From Bacteroidales bacterium (GTDB lineage: Bacteria > Bacteroidota > Bacteroidia > Bacteroidales > F082): a stretch of DNA of 38,816 nt. Position 1 is the first letter of the stretch; every line of letters starts with the position of its first letter. Positions 1-7,341 of the stretch are shown here, piece after piece. Both the position numbers and the translations under genes were made by a program. The notes under the pieces were generated by a model. It made no database searches, had not been told where the DNA came from, and was given only the letters and a program-made list of their open reading frames with translations. Location of the stretch: assembly GCA_029933565.1 (NCBI GenBank), contig JAOZNY010000001.1, forward strand, positions 4,356-43,171, written 5' to 3'.

Positions 1-522
1 GCAACATTTGGAACAGGGTGCTTTTGGTGTACCGAAGCAATATTTGACAGACTGGAAGGGGTTACAGAAGTTCTGCCGGGTTATTCTGGTGGTGAAGAAA
101 GTAATCCAAATTATAAATTGATTTGTAGTGGAACAACAAAATATGCCGAGATTGTTCAGATTAAGTTTAACCCTGAAGTTATTACTTTCGATGAATTGCT
201 TGAAATATTTTGGAGCATCCACAATCCAACAACTTTAAACAGACAAGGTGCAGATGTAGGGCCTCAGTACCGTTCAGTAATATTTTATCATAATCAAATA
301 CAAAAGGAAAAGGCTGAACTTTACAAGCAGAAATTAATGGATGCCAAAGTCTGGGAAAACCCTGTGGTGACTGAGATAAGTCCCTTTGTTTCATTTTATA
401 AGGCAGAAAAAGAGCATCTGGATTTTTATAAAAATAATCCGGCAAATGGCTATTGTAGTTTCGTGATTACTCCAAAAGTTGAGAAGTTTGAAAAAGTATT
501 TTCTGATAAACTTAAGAAATAA
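1..522 (+). CDS. msrA: Peptide-methionine (S)-S-oxide reductase MsrA, 5'-truncated by the window edge
   Basis: Frame 1 is open from base 1: ATFGTGCFWCTEAIFDRLEGV..., with the MsrA GCFWC active-site motif, then ...PGYSGG...YAEIVQIKFNP...FWSIHNPTTLNRQGADVGPQYRSVIFYH, typical of MsrA. The supplied ORF starts only at the TTG at 118. Confidence 0.95.
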   Translation, partial: ATFGTGCFWCTEAIFDRLEGVTEVLPGYSGGEESNPNYKLICSGTTKYAEIVQIKFNPEVITFDELLEIFWSIHNPTTLNRQGADVGPQYRSVIFYHNQIQKEKAELYKQKLMDAKVWENPVVTEISPFVSFYKAEKEHLDFYKNNPANGYCSFVITPKVEKFEKVFSDKLKK

Positions 523-533
523 ACTTAGAGAAT

Positions 534-1145
534 ATGGCAAGTATTTACAATAAACTCTTTGCAAAATTCTACGATCTATTCATGAATGGGTTTGAGAAAG
601 GTCTTGTCAAAAATCGTCAAGAACTGGTTTCTGGCCTTAAGGGAAGGGTACTTGAAGTAGGCTCAGGAACCGGAGTGAATTTTGAGTTTTATAATGAAGA
701 TGCTCAGGTAGTTGCCATCGAACCTTCGACCCCAATGATTAGGGTTAGCAAAGCAAAACAATGCCATTGCCAAAGCATCGACTTCCTAAATATTAGCATA
801 ACAGATGAAGTATTGTTTGAGCACATTGAGGAACAATCCTTCGATTTTATTATTAGTACCCTTGTGCTTTGTACAGTGAATAATCCTAAGCAGGCAATTT
901 TAAACTACAAAAAACTACTAAAACCAAATGGTAAGTTGGTGGTTTTGGAGCATATTCATTCTTCCAAAAAAACACACAAAAGACTACAAAATTTTGCAAA
1001 CCCCTTTTGGAATGTCTTTAGTGAAGGTTGTAACTTAAACAGAAACACCGATAAACTACTTTTAGAAGGAGGGTTTAAACCGCTGGAACACAAATATTTT
1101 GTTAGGTCATTGAAGTGGGTTCAGGGTGTTTATGAAAAAGATTAA
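534..1145 (+). CDS. Class I SAM-dependent methyltransferase
   Basis: Motif I VLEVGSGTGVNFEFY, then ...VVAIEPSTPMI... and FDFIISTLVLCTV. Confidence 0.88.
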   Translation: MASIYNKLFAKFYDLFMNGFEKGLVKNRQELVSGLKGRVLEVGSGTGVNFEFYNEDAQVVAIEPSTPMIRVSKAKQCHCQSIDFLNISITDEVLFEHIEEQSFDFIISTLVLCTVNNPKQAILNYKKLLKPNGKLVVLEHIHSSKKTHKRLQNFANPFWNVFSEGCNLNRNTDKLLLEGGFKPLEHKYFVRSLKWVQGVYEKD

Positions 1146-1168
1146 TACCATTTTACAGTTGTTTTGTT

Positions 1169-1208
1169 AGCCACTAATACACTAATAATTATTCGCGCAT
1201 TAGCGGCT
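1169..1208. repeat. Inverted pair of octamer units (AGCCACTAATACACTAAT-aatt-ATTCGCGCATTAGCGGCT)
   Basis: Two 18-nt arms around a 4-nt centre. The minus strand reads ATTAGTGT ATTAGTGG and the plus strand reads ATTCGCGC ATTAGCGG. Several mismatches would be G-U pairs in a minus-strand transcript. Confidence 0.7.
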
Positions 1209-1219
1209 CTCTTTAATTA

Positions 1220-2578
1220 TTGATTTGTGTCATTTTCCTACTTTTGCAAATCATAAAATCTGTCGAAACATTGTTTCCCATTAAACTAAATTTACTAACC
1301 AAAGAGAAGAAAACATTTCGTTTGCATTTAATTTATATGCTTATTGAAGGTATTGTGCTTGGTGTTTTAGCTCTTAACGAGTTTGTTTTTATAAAGAGTA
1401 TAAACGGTTCAAATTACCAGTTGGGTCTGCTTTTCCAGTTTTCAATGATTGTATTTCTTTTCCTGATTTTAATAAATGAGTTTTTAAAAAGGGTAAAGAA
1501 TCGTGCATCATTGCTAAGGTGGGTTGCCATAGGCAGCAGGTTGCCATTGCTTTTAATATGGTTTTTCCCCCATGAGGCATCTGCTTATAATAATCAGGTT
1601 TACCATTTGTTTTTTCTTGGCTTATTTTTAATATACTTTGCAGGAAATGTGGTTATTTATCCAAACATTAACTATTTGCTCAAGCAAAATTATCAGCACT
1701 CAAACTTTGGAAAACTATACAGTTACGCAACATCCTCCAATAAAATAATTATGCTGGTAATTACCTTCGCTTATGGCTATTTATTGGATGCTGACAACTT
1801 TGCATTTACTTATATCTTACCCATAATAGGTGTTCTGGCTATTTTAAGCGTATTTGTTCTTTCATTTATTCCATACCCCAAAAATGATAAAGTATTAGAG
1901 AGAAAAGGAATACTGGAATCTGTTACCACTTCTCTAAAAGAGATGAAGAATATTTTATCGAAAAATATTCCTTATAGGCATTTTGAGTTGGGATTTATGT
2001 TGTATGGCTTTTCATTTATGATTTCGGTTACTGTAATAACAATATATTTTTACGATAGTCTTAACCTAAATTATAGCAGTGTTGCTTTTTATCGAAATGC
2101 ATACAACATACTTGCAATAGTGCTTTTGCCATATTTTGGTAAACTTCTTGGGAATATTGATCCAAGGAAATTTGCTGCAATGGCTTATGCCTCAATTGCC
2201 TTGTACATATTCTTTGTTTTGGTGACAACATATCTGCCGTATAACTTTAAATTATATGATATAACTATCTATTATACACTAATATTGTATATTATTTTTC
2301 ATGGCATTTTTGCCGCTACTATGGTGTTGTTATGGAATATTGGATCGGCATATTTTTGCAAACCCAACGAAGCAGGAACTTACCAATCGTTACATCTTTC
2401 ACTTACTGGTTTAAGAGCTATTGCCGCTCCCTTACTTGGTGTTTTATTTTATGAGATACTTGGTTTTACCATTACTTTTTCAATTGCAATAGTATCCCTA
2501 TTTTTTGCCATGTGGCTAATGAGGTGGTCGTATTTAAAGGATGCTGTTATGAATGGAAATAAGGAAATAGGGGAATAA
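1220..2578 (+). CDS. Multi-pass membrane protein, MFS-like transporter
   Basis: About 12 hydrophobic segments with MFS-like spacing. The TTG start at 1220 is doubtful; TTG 1271 or ATG 1337 are in-frame alternatives. Confidence 0.75.
   Translation: MICVIFLLLQIIKSVETLFPIKLNLLTKEKKTFRLHLIYMLIEGIVLGVLALNEFVFIKSINGSNYQLGLLFQFSMIVFLFLILINEFLKRVKNRASLLRWVAIGSRLPLLLIWFFPHEASAYNNQVYHLFFLGLFLIYFAGNVVIYPNINYLLKQNYQHSNFGKLYSYATSSNKIIMLVITFAYGYLLDADNFAFTYILPIIGVLAILSVFVLSFIPYPKNDKVLERKGILESVTTSLKEMKNILSKNIPYRHFELGFMLYGFSFMISVTVITIYFYDSLNLNYSSVAFYRNAYNILAIVLLPYFGKLLGNIDPRKFAAMAYASIALYIFFVLVTTYLPYNFKLYDITIYYTLILYIIFHGIFAATMVLLWNIGSAYFCKPNEAGTYQSLHLSLTGLRAIAAPLLGVLFYEILGFTITFSIAIVSLFFAMWLMRWSYLKDAVMNGNKEIGE
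1239..1246 (+). promoter_or_regulatory. Candidate Bacteroidetes -7 element (TACTTTTG)
   Basis: Matches TAnnTTTG, with a TTG at 1220-1222 about 16 nt upstream. It lies inside the ORF-track version of the next gene. Confidence 0.45.
2555..2578 (+). repeat. Octamer array GGAAATAA-GGAAATAG-GGGAATAA containing the stop codon
   Basis: Three consecutive 8-nt units at the 3' end of the preceding CDS. Confidence 0.6.
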
Positions 2579-2583
2579 GTGTA

Positions 2584-2680
2584 CCGATGAGTTACTCCGG
2601 GTTTTAACCCGGGGAATGGGGGAAATTGATAAATATGCTGATAAGAATTCCGATGAGTTACTCTGGGTTTTAACCCAGAG
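2584..2680. repeat. Two copies of a REP-like hairpin unit (CCGATGAGTTACTC + palindrome)
   Basis: CTCCGGGTT-tt-AACCCGGGG (2595-2614) and CTCTGGGTT-tt-AACCCAGAG (2661-2680), each preceded by CCGATGAGTTACTC. The stem bases co-vary. Confidence 0.8.
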
Positions 2681-2703
2681 AATAAAAGTCAAAAAATAAC
2701 CAC

Positions 2704-2789
2704 TAAATAAATCAAAATCTAAAACTTTCTATCCACTAGCTGAAGATTGTATCTTCAGCCTTTAAATAAATCAAAGTCTGCGACTTTCT
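2704..2789. repeat. REP-like cluster: 27-nt direct repeats flanking a perfect hairpin
   Basis: taaataaatcaaaatctaaaactttct (2704-2730) and taaataaatcaaagtctgcgactttct (2763-2789) flank GCTGAAGAT-tgt-ATCTTCAGC (2739-2759). Confidence 0.75.
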
Positions 2790-2798
2790 AAAAAAGCA

Positions 2799-2830
2799 AA
2801 AACCCTGTAACCTATTGATTACAGGGTTTT
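2799..2830. terminator. Bidirectional intrinsic terminator between the MFS-like gene and htpG
   Basis: AAAACCCTGTAA-cctattga-TTACAGGGTTTT, a perfect 12-bp stem. Confidence 0.85.
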
Positions 2831-2854
2831 CTAATCTATTATCTTAAAGAATTA

Positions 2855-4771
2855 TTATTCAATAATATCTATACTTCTTTTAACAAAGTCAGTTAACTCT
2901 TTTCCTTTGAGAAGGTTTTTTGAAAGTCGCGCTAAATCGTAAACTTGTTTAATAATTTGATTTTGAGTATTTTCATCTTTCTCCTCTAAAACCTTTGTAA
3001 TAAGAGGGTTGTTAGTATTTACAATCATTTCATAGGTTTCAGGCATTGCACCTAATCCCATCATTCCACTACCACCTCCAATGGCTTCCATATCTTTCAT
3101 CCTACGCATAAATTCATTTTGCATAATTACCACCGGAAGGTCGGTTTCGCTCATACTCTCAAAAACAACATTAAAGGTCTGCTTATTGATATTACGCTCA
3201 AATACAGTTTTCACTTCCTCTTTTTGTTTGTCATCAAGTTTTGAAGGGGCTTCTTCGTCTTTGTTTATTAGTTTATCTATGGTATTTGAGTCAACTCTGG
3301 CAAAGCTTGAGTTCTCAAATTTCTGTTCAAGGTTATTAATGAAATGACTGTCCAGAGCACCATCCATTACTAAAACATCATAGCCACGCTCTTTTGCTGT
3401 TTCAACGTAAGAATATTGTTCATCCTGATTTGTAGTATAAAGAAAAACTGTCTTTTTGTCTTTATCCTGCTGTGTTTTTTCGATATGCTTTTTATACTCA
3501 TCAAAAGTAAAATACTTACCATCAGTGTTTTTTAGTAATGCAAACTTCTCAGCCTTATCGTAGAATTTTGGTTCAGAAATCATTCCATATTCAATGAAAA
3601 TCTTAATGTCATCCCATTTCTTCTCAAAACCTTCGCGGTCTTTTTTAAATAGGTCTGCCAATTTATCAGCTACTTTTTTATTTATGTAACTCGAAATCTT
3701 TTTTACATTTCCATCACTTTGCAAATATGAACGGCTTACATTTAATGGAATGTCAGGTGAGTCGATTACACCATGCAGCAGAGTTAAAAAGTCAGGTACA
3801 ATACCTTCTACAGAGTCAGTTACAAATACCTGATTGCTATAAAGTTGAATTTTATTTCTTTGTAATTCGTAGTCTTTTTTCACCTTAGGGAAATAAAGAA
3901 TTCCTGTTAAGTTGAAGGGATAATCAACATTAAGGTGGATATGGAATAAAGGCTCATCGAAACTGTAAGGATAAAGTTTACGATAAAACTCTTTATAGTC
4001 CTCTTCCTTAGCATCTGACGGTTTAGACTTCCAAAGTGGATTAGTGTCATTAATAATTTTTGGAACCTCAACCTCCTTGGTTTCCTGGTTTCCGTCTTTA
4101 TCCTTTTTACCTTCAATTGGTTCCTGAATTTTCTCAGTACCAAACTGAATTGGAACGGGCAAGAATTTACAGTATTTATTTAGAAGCTCATTAATCTTAG
4201 CGTCTTCAAGAAACTCCTTATTCTCATCGTCGATGTGAAGAATAATCTCAGTTCCTCTGTCTTCTTTTTCTATTTCCTCGATAGTGTATTCCGGACTACC
4301 ATCACATTCCCAGTGCATTGCCTTTGTTGAACCACCTTTTTTATAGGTCTTTGTTTTTATTTCAACATTTTCAGAAACCATAAAAGAAGAATAGAAACCT
4401 AAACCAAAATGACCGATAATTGCATTACTCTCAGCTTCTGATTTATTCTTGAATTTCTTAACAAACTCTTCGGCAGAAGAAAATGCAATTTGGTTGATAT
4501 ATTTTTCTACCTCTTCAGCAGTCATACCAATTCCACGGTCGCGAACAGTAAGAGTTTTATTCTTTTTGTCAACTTCAACATGAATGGTAAGGTCACCAAG
4601 TTCATCCTTTACTTTACCCATCGAACTTAGTGTCTTCAATTTCTGAGTTGCATCAACTGCGTTTGATACTATTTCCCTTAAAAAGATCTCATGATCTGAA
4701 TAAAGAAATTTCTTTATAATCGGAAAGATATTTTCCGTTTTTATGTCAATATTTCCTTTTTGCTTAGTCAT
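2855..4771 (-). CDS. htpG: Molecular chaperone HtpG (Hsp90 family)
   Basis: Starts MTKQKGNIDIKTENIFPIIKKFLYSDHEIFLREIVSNAVDATQKLK; IGHFGLGFYSSFMV; full length at 638 aa. Confidence 0.97.
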   Translation of the reverse strand: MTKQKGNIDIKTENIFPIIKKFLYSDHEIFLREIVSNAVDATQKLKTLSSMGKVKDELGDLTIHVEVDKKNKTLTVRDRGIGMTAEEVEKYINQIAFSSAEEFVKKFKNKSEAESNAIIGHFGLGFYSSFMVSENVEIKTKTYKKGGSTKAMHWECDGSPEYTIEEIEKEDRGTEIILHIDDENKEFLEDAKINELLNKYCKFLPVPIQFGTEKIQEPIEGKKDKDGNQETKEVEVPKIINDTNPLWKSKPSDAKEEDYKEFYRKLYPYSFDEPLFHIHLNVDYPFNLTGILYFPKVKKDYELQRNKIQLYSNQVFVTDSVEGIVPDFLTLLHGVIDSPDIPLNVSRSYLQSDGNVKKISSYINKKVADKLADLFKKDREGFEKKWDDIKIFIEYGMISEPKFYDKAEKFALLKNTDGKYFTFDEYKKHIEKTQQDKDKKTVFLYTTNQDEQYSYVETAKERGYDVLVMDGALDSHFINNLEQKFENSSFARVDSNTIDKLINKDEEAPSKLDDKQKEEVKTVFERNINKQTFNVVFESMSETDLPVVIMQNEFMRRMKDMEAIGGGSGMMGLGAMPETYEMIVNTNNPLITKVLEEKDENTQNQIIKQVYDLARLSKNLLKGKELTDFVKRSIDIIE

Positions 4772-4801
4772 TGTTAATTATTTTAGTGTTTGGCTAGGAT
4801 T

Positions 4802-4819
4802 TATCAAAGCTTATGCCAA
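4802..4819 (-). promoter_or_regulatory. Candidate sigma-54-like -24/-12 promoter of htpG
   Basis: The minus strand reads TTGGCATAAGCTTTGATA: TGGCAT-N5-TTGAT against consensus TGGCAC-N5-TTGCW, about 30 nt upstream of the htpG ATG. Confidence 0.35.
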
Positions 4820-4868
4820 TGGAGTAGGAGGTGACAAAATGTCTTTTTGATTTACGGTTTATGATTTT

Positions 4869-4908
4869 GAAATAGAGGAAATAGGGAAAATATGGGAATA
4901 AGGGTAGG
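4869..4908 (+). repeat. Degenerate octamer array (GAAATAGA-GGAAATAG-GGAAAATA-TGGGAATA-AGGGTAGG)
   Basis: Approximate 8-nt period; shares the GGAAATAG unit with 2555-2578. Confidence 0.45.
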
Positions 4909-4995
4909 GTAAAGCCCAAAAACCTTGCTGTCGGTCACAATGACAACATTTAACCAATCACCCAATTAACTGATAACAAATAAGCAAACCTTTAT

Positions 4996-5034
4996 ATTCT
5001 CCCTTTTGGGCAGATGCCCAGAGGGCAGAGGGGT
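4996..5034 (-). repeat. GC-rich dispersed hairpin repeat, copy 1
   Basis: The reverse complement ACCCCTCTGCCCTCTGGGCATCTGCCCAAAAGGGAGAAT is nearly identical to 35216-35254. Confidence 0.8.
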
Positions 5035-5936
5035 CACCTATTCCTCGGATGAAACTCAAGTATTGATTTTCTTAAGTCATCAGTATTCAAGTGAGTATAA
5101 ATTTCGGTGGTAGTAATGGAGGCATGACCTAGAAGTTGCTGAACAACCCTAAGATTAGCACCTCCCTGAACCAGGTGGGTGGCAAACGAATGGCGAAAAG
5201 TATGCGGACTAATTTTCTTTGCTATTCCAAGTTTCTCTACCTGATTCTTTATGACAATAAAAACCATCTGCCGGCTTAATTTGCTACCTCGTCGGCTGAG
5301 AAACAAATAATCTTCAAAACCTTTCTTAATATTTATGTGTGGTCTGATATGTTCTAAATAAATAATAGTTTGTTTTTTCGATAATTCGCCCAATGGAACA
5401 AGCCTTTGCTTATTTCCCTTACCTGTAACAAGAATAATATTCTCATTAAAACTAATATCTGAGATCTTTAAATTTATCAATTCGCTAACCCTTAGTCCAC
5501 TACCATATAAAACTTCGAGCATAGCCCTGTTTCTCTGCCCTTCGGGTTTTGAAAGGTCAATATGCTCAATGATATTAGCAATTTCTTCAACGCTTAAAAT
5601 GTCGGGTAATTTCCTGCCAAGTTTTGGCGATTCAAGTAATTCAGAAGGATTTATGGTTATCTCTTTTTCAATTAGTAGATAATTAAAAAAAGCCTTAATT
5701 CCTGATATTATCCTTGCTTGTGAATAAGCACCAATTTCAAATCTATTGATATAATTAATGAAATCCTTCAAGTCGGCTAATTCAATTTTATTCAAAGCCA
5801 GACTTTCTTTTTCTTCTTTTAAAAAATCAAGAAGTAATTCAAGATCATGGAGGTACGCATACACAGTATTAACCGACATATTTCTTTCCAGTTGGAGATA
5901 TGTTTTAAAACCGTTTTTAAATGTTTTGTAATTCAC
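5034..5936 (-). CDS. xerD: Tyrosine recombinase XerD/XerC family
   Basis: Catalytic motifs LYGSGLRVSELINLK, SPHTFRHSFATHLVQGGANLRVVQQLLGHASITTTEIYTHL. Confidence 0.93.
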   Translation of the reverse strand: MNYKTFKNGFKTYLQLERNMSVNTVYAYLHDLELLLDFLKEEKESLALNKIELADLKDFINYINRFEIGAYSQARIISGIKAFFNYLLIEKEITINPSELLESPKLGRKLPDILSVEEIANIIEHIDLSKPEGQRNRAMLEVLYGSGLRVSELINLKISDISFNENIILVTGKGNKQRLVPLGELSKKQTIIYLEHIRPHINIKKGFEDYLFLSRRGSKLSRQMVFIVIKNQVEKLGIAKKISPHTFRHSFATHLVQGGANLRVVQQLLGHASITTTEIYTHLNTDDLRKSILEFHPRNR

Positions 5937-6016
5937 AATTATCCTGTTTTACTCTCATTGCAAATATAATTGAATTATTATCTTTTACATTCAATATTAA
6001 AATGTACTTTTGCTTA

Positions 6017-6061
6017 CTGCAATTGAATTGCAGGGTTTTTAACCCAAAATTGGGTAAAAAC
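6017..6061 (+). promoter_or_regulatory. Two adjacent palindromes in the acyl-CoA dehydrogenase leader
   Basis: CTGCAATT-g-AATTGCAG (6017-6033), then GTTTTTAACCCA-aaat-TGGGTAAAAAC (6035-6061). A TACTTTTG -7-like element sits just upstream at 6005-6012. Confidence 0.5.
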
Positions 6062-6105
6062 AATATTTGAAAATAATAAATATTCAATAATAAATTTCAT
6101 AAAAC

Positions 6106-7248
6106 ATGGTAGATTTTTCATTAGAGCCGCATCAAATTGAGATTCGGGAAAAGGTAAGAGATTTTGCAAATAGGGTAATGAAACCCAATGCACGAAAATA
6201 TGATGGATTAGCAGAATTCCCCTGGGATGTTGTTAAGCAAGCCTATAAAGAAGGTTTAATGAATGGCCCAATGTTGAAGGAATTTGGTGGCAGTGGTCAT
6301 AGTATTTTCGAAAGTGCTCTTGCGTCGGAGGAATTAGGTGCTGGCTGTGTTGGAATAGGTATTTGTATGGATGCTAATACTTTGGCATTAACACCATTAT
6401 ATATTGGTGCTTCAGAAGAGCAGAAGAAGAGATTTTTCGGACAAATTGTAGAGGAACAAAGTGTTGCAGCTTATGCTCTTACTGAGCCTAACGCAGGATC
6501 TGATGTTGCTGGAATTAAAAGTCAGGCAATTTTGCATGGTGATAAATATATTCTTAACGGACACAAAAGGTTTATTACAAATGGTTCTGTTTCTAGTTTT
6601 ATAACAGTATTTGCAATTACCGATCCAGATAGAGGAGCACGTAGTCTTACTGCATTTGTAGTACCTACTGATTCTCCAGGAGTAGAACAAGTTGCTGATA
6701 TGAACAAGATGGGGCAAAAAGCATCGGTTCAAACTGAGTTTAAGTTTCACGATGTGGAAATACCAGTTGAAAACCGAATTGGTGGAGAAGGTCATGGTTT
6801 CCTATTTGCAATGAAAACATTTGAACGTACCCGCACCGGTGTTGCTGCTCTTGCAATTGGTAATGCTCGCGAAGCTTACGAGACCGCACTAAATTGGGGT
6901 AAAAACCGTATTCAGTTTGGCAAACCAGTAACTGTAAATCAGGGAGTAAGTTTTATGCTTGCTGATATGGCTACGGAAATTGAGGCTGCTCGTCTTTTAA
7001 CTTGGAATGCTGCATGGGCATATGACACTAAGCAGAAAAGTGCTAATCTGCTTTCAGCAATGTCTAAACTATATGCTTCGGATGTGGGAATGAAAGTTAC
7101 TACTGATGCAGTACAGGTTATGGCTGGTGATGGCTATTCAGAAGATTTCCTTGTTGAAAAGATGATGCGCGATGCTAAACTTTGCCAGATTTATGAAGGA
7201 ACTAATCAGGTGCAACGTGTTGTAATTGGAAAAGGAATCCTGAAATAA
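6106..7248 (+). CDS. Acyl-CoA dehydrogenase (380 aa, short/medium-chain type)
   Basis: AYALTEPNAGSDVAGIKS, FITNGSVSSFITVFA, QVMAGDGYSEDFLVEKMMRDAKLCQIYEGTNQVQRVVIGK. Confidence 0.95.
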   Translation: MVDFSLEPHQIEIREKVRDFANRVMKPNARKYDGLAEFPWDVVKQAYKEGLMNGPMLKEFGGSGHSIFESALASEELGAGCVGIGICMDANTLALTPLYIGASEEQKKRFFGQIVEEQSVAAYALTEPNAGSDVAGIKSQAILHGDKYILNGHKRFITNGSVSSFITVFAITDPDRGARSLTAFVVPTDSPGVEQVADMNKMGQKASVQTEFKFHDVEIPVENRIGGEGHGFLFAMKTFERTRTGVAALAIGNAREAYETALNWGKNRIQFGKPVTVNQGVSFMLADMATEIEAARLLTWNAAWAYDTKQKSANLLSAMSKLYASDVGMKVTTDAVQVMAGDGYSEDFLVEKMMRDAKLCQIYEGTNQVQRVVIGKGILK

Positions 7249-7270
7249 AAAAGGTAGTTAATAAGAACTT

Positions 7271-7303
7271 AAGCCGGTGGATAGTTTCCATCGGCTTTTT
7301 TTT
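7271..7303 (+). terminator. Intrinsic terminator
   Basis: AAGCCGGTGG-atagttt-CCATCGGCTTTTTTTT. Confidence 0.85.
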
Positions 7304-7341
7304 GTAGTTTCGTAGCAATCAATCAAAACACATTTTATAGA

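Noticed and set aside
4820-4832. Isolated TGGAGTAGGAGG as another TGGAG octamer locus
   Set aside because: Only one unit matches, so it is indistinguishable from chance.
5034-5936. Integrase marking a genomic island or phage
   Set aside because: The protein has the chromosomal XerD/XerC length and motifs; no attachment-site duplication or phage genes are nearby.
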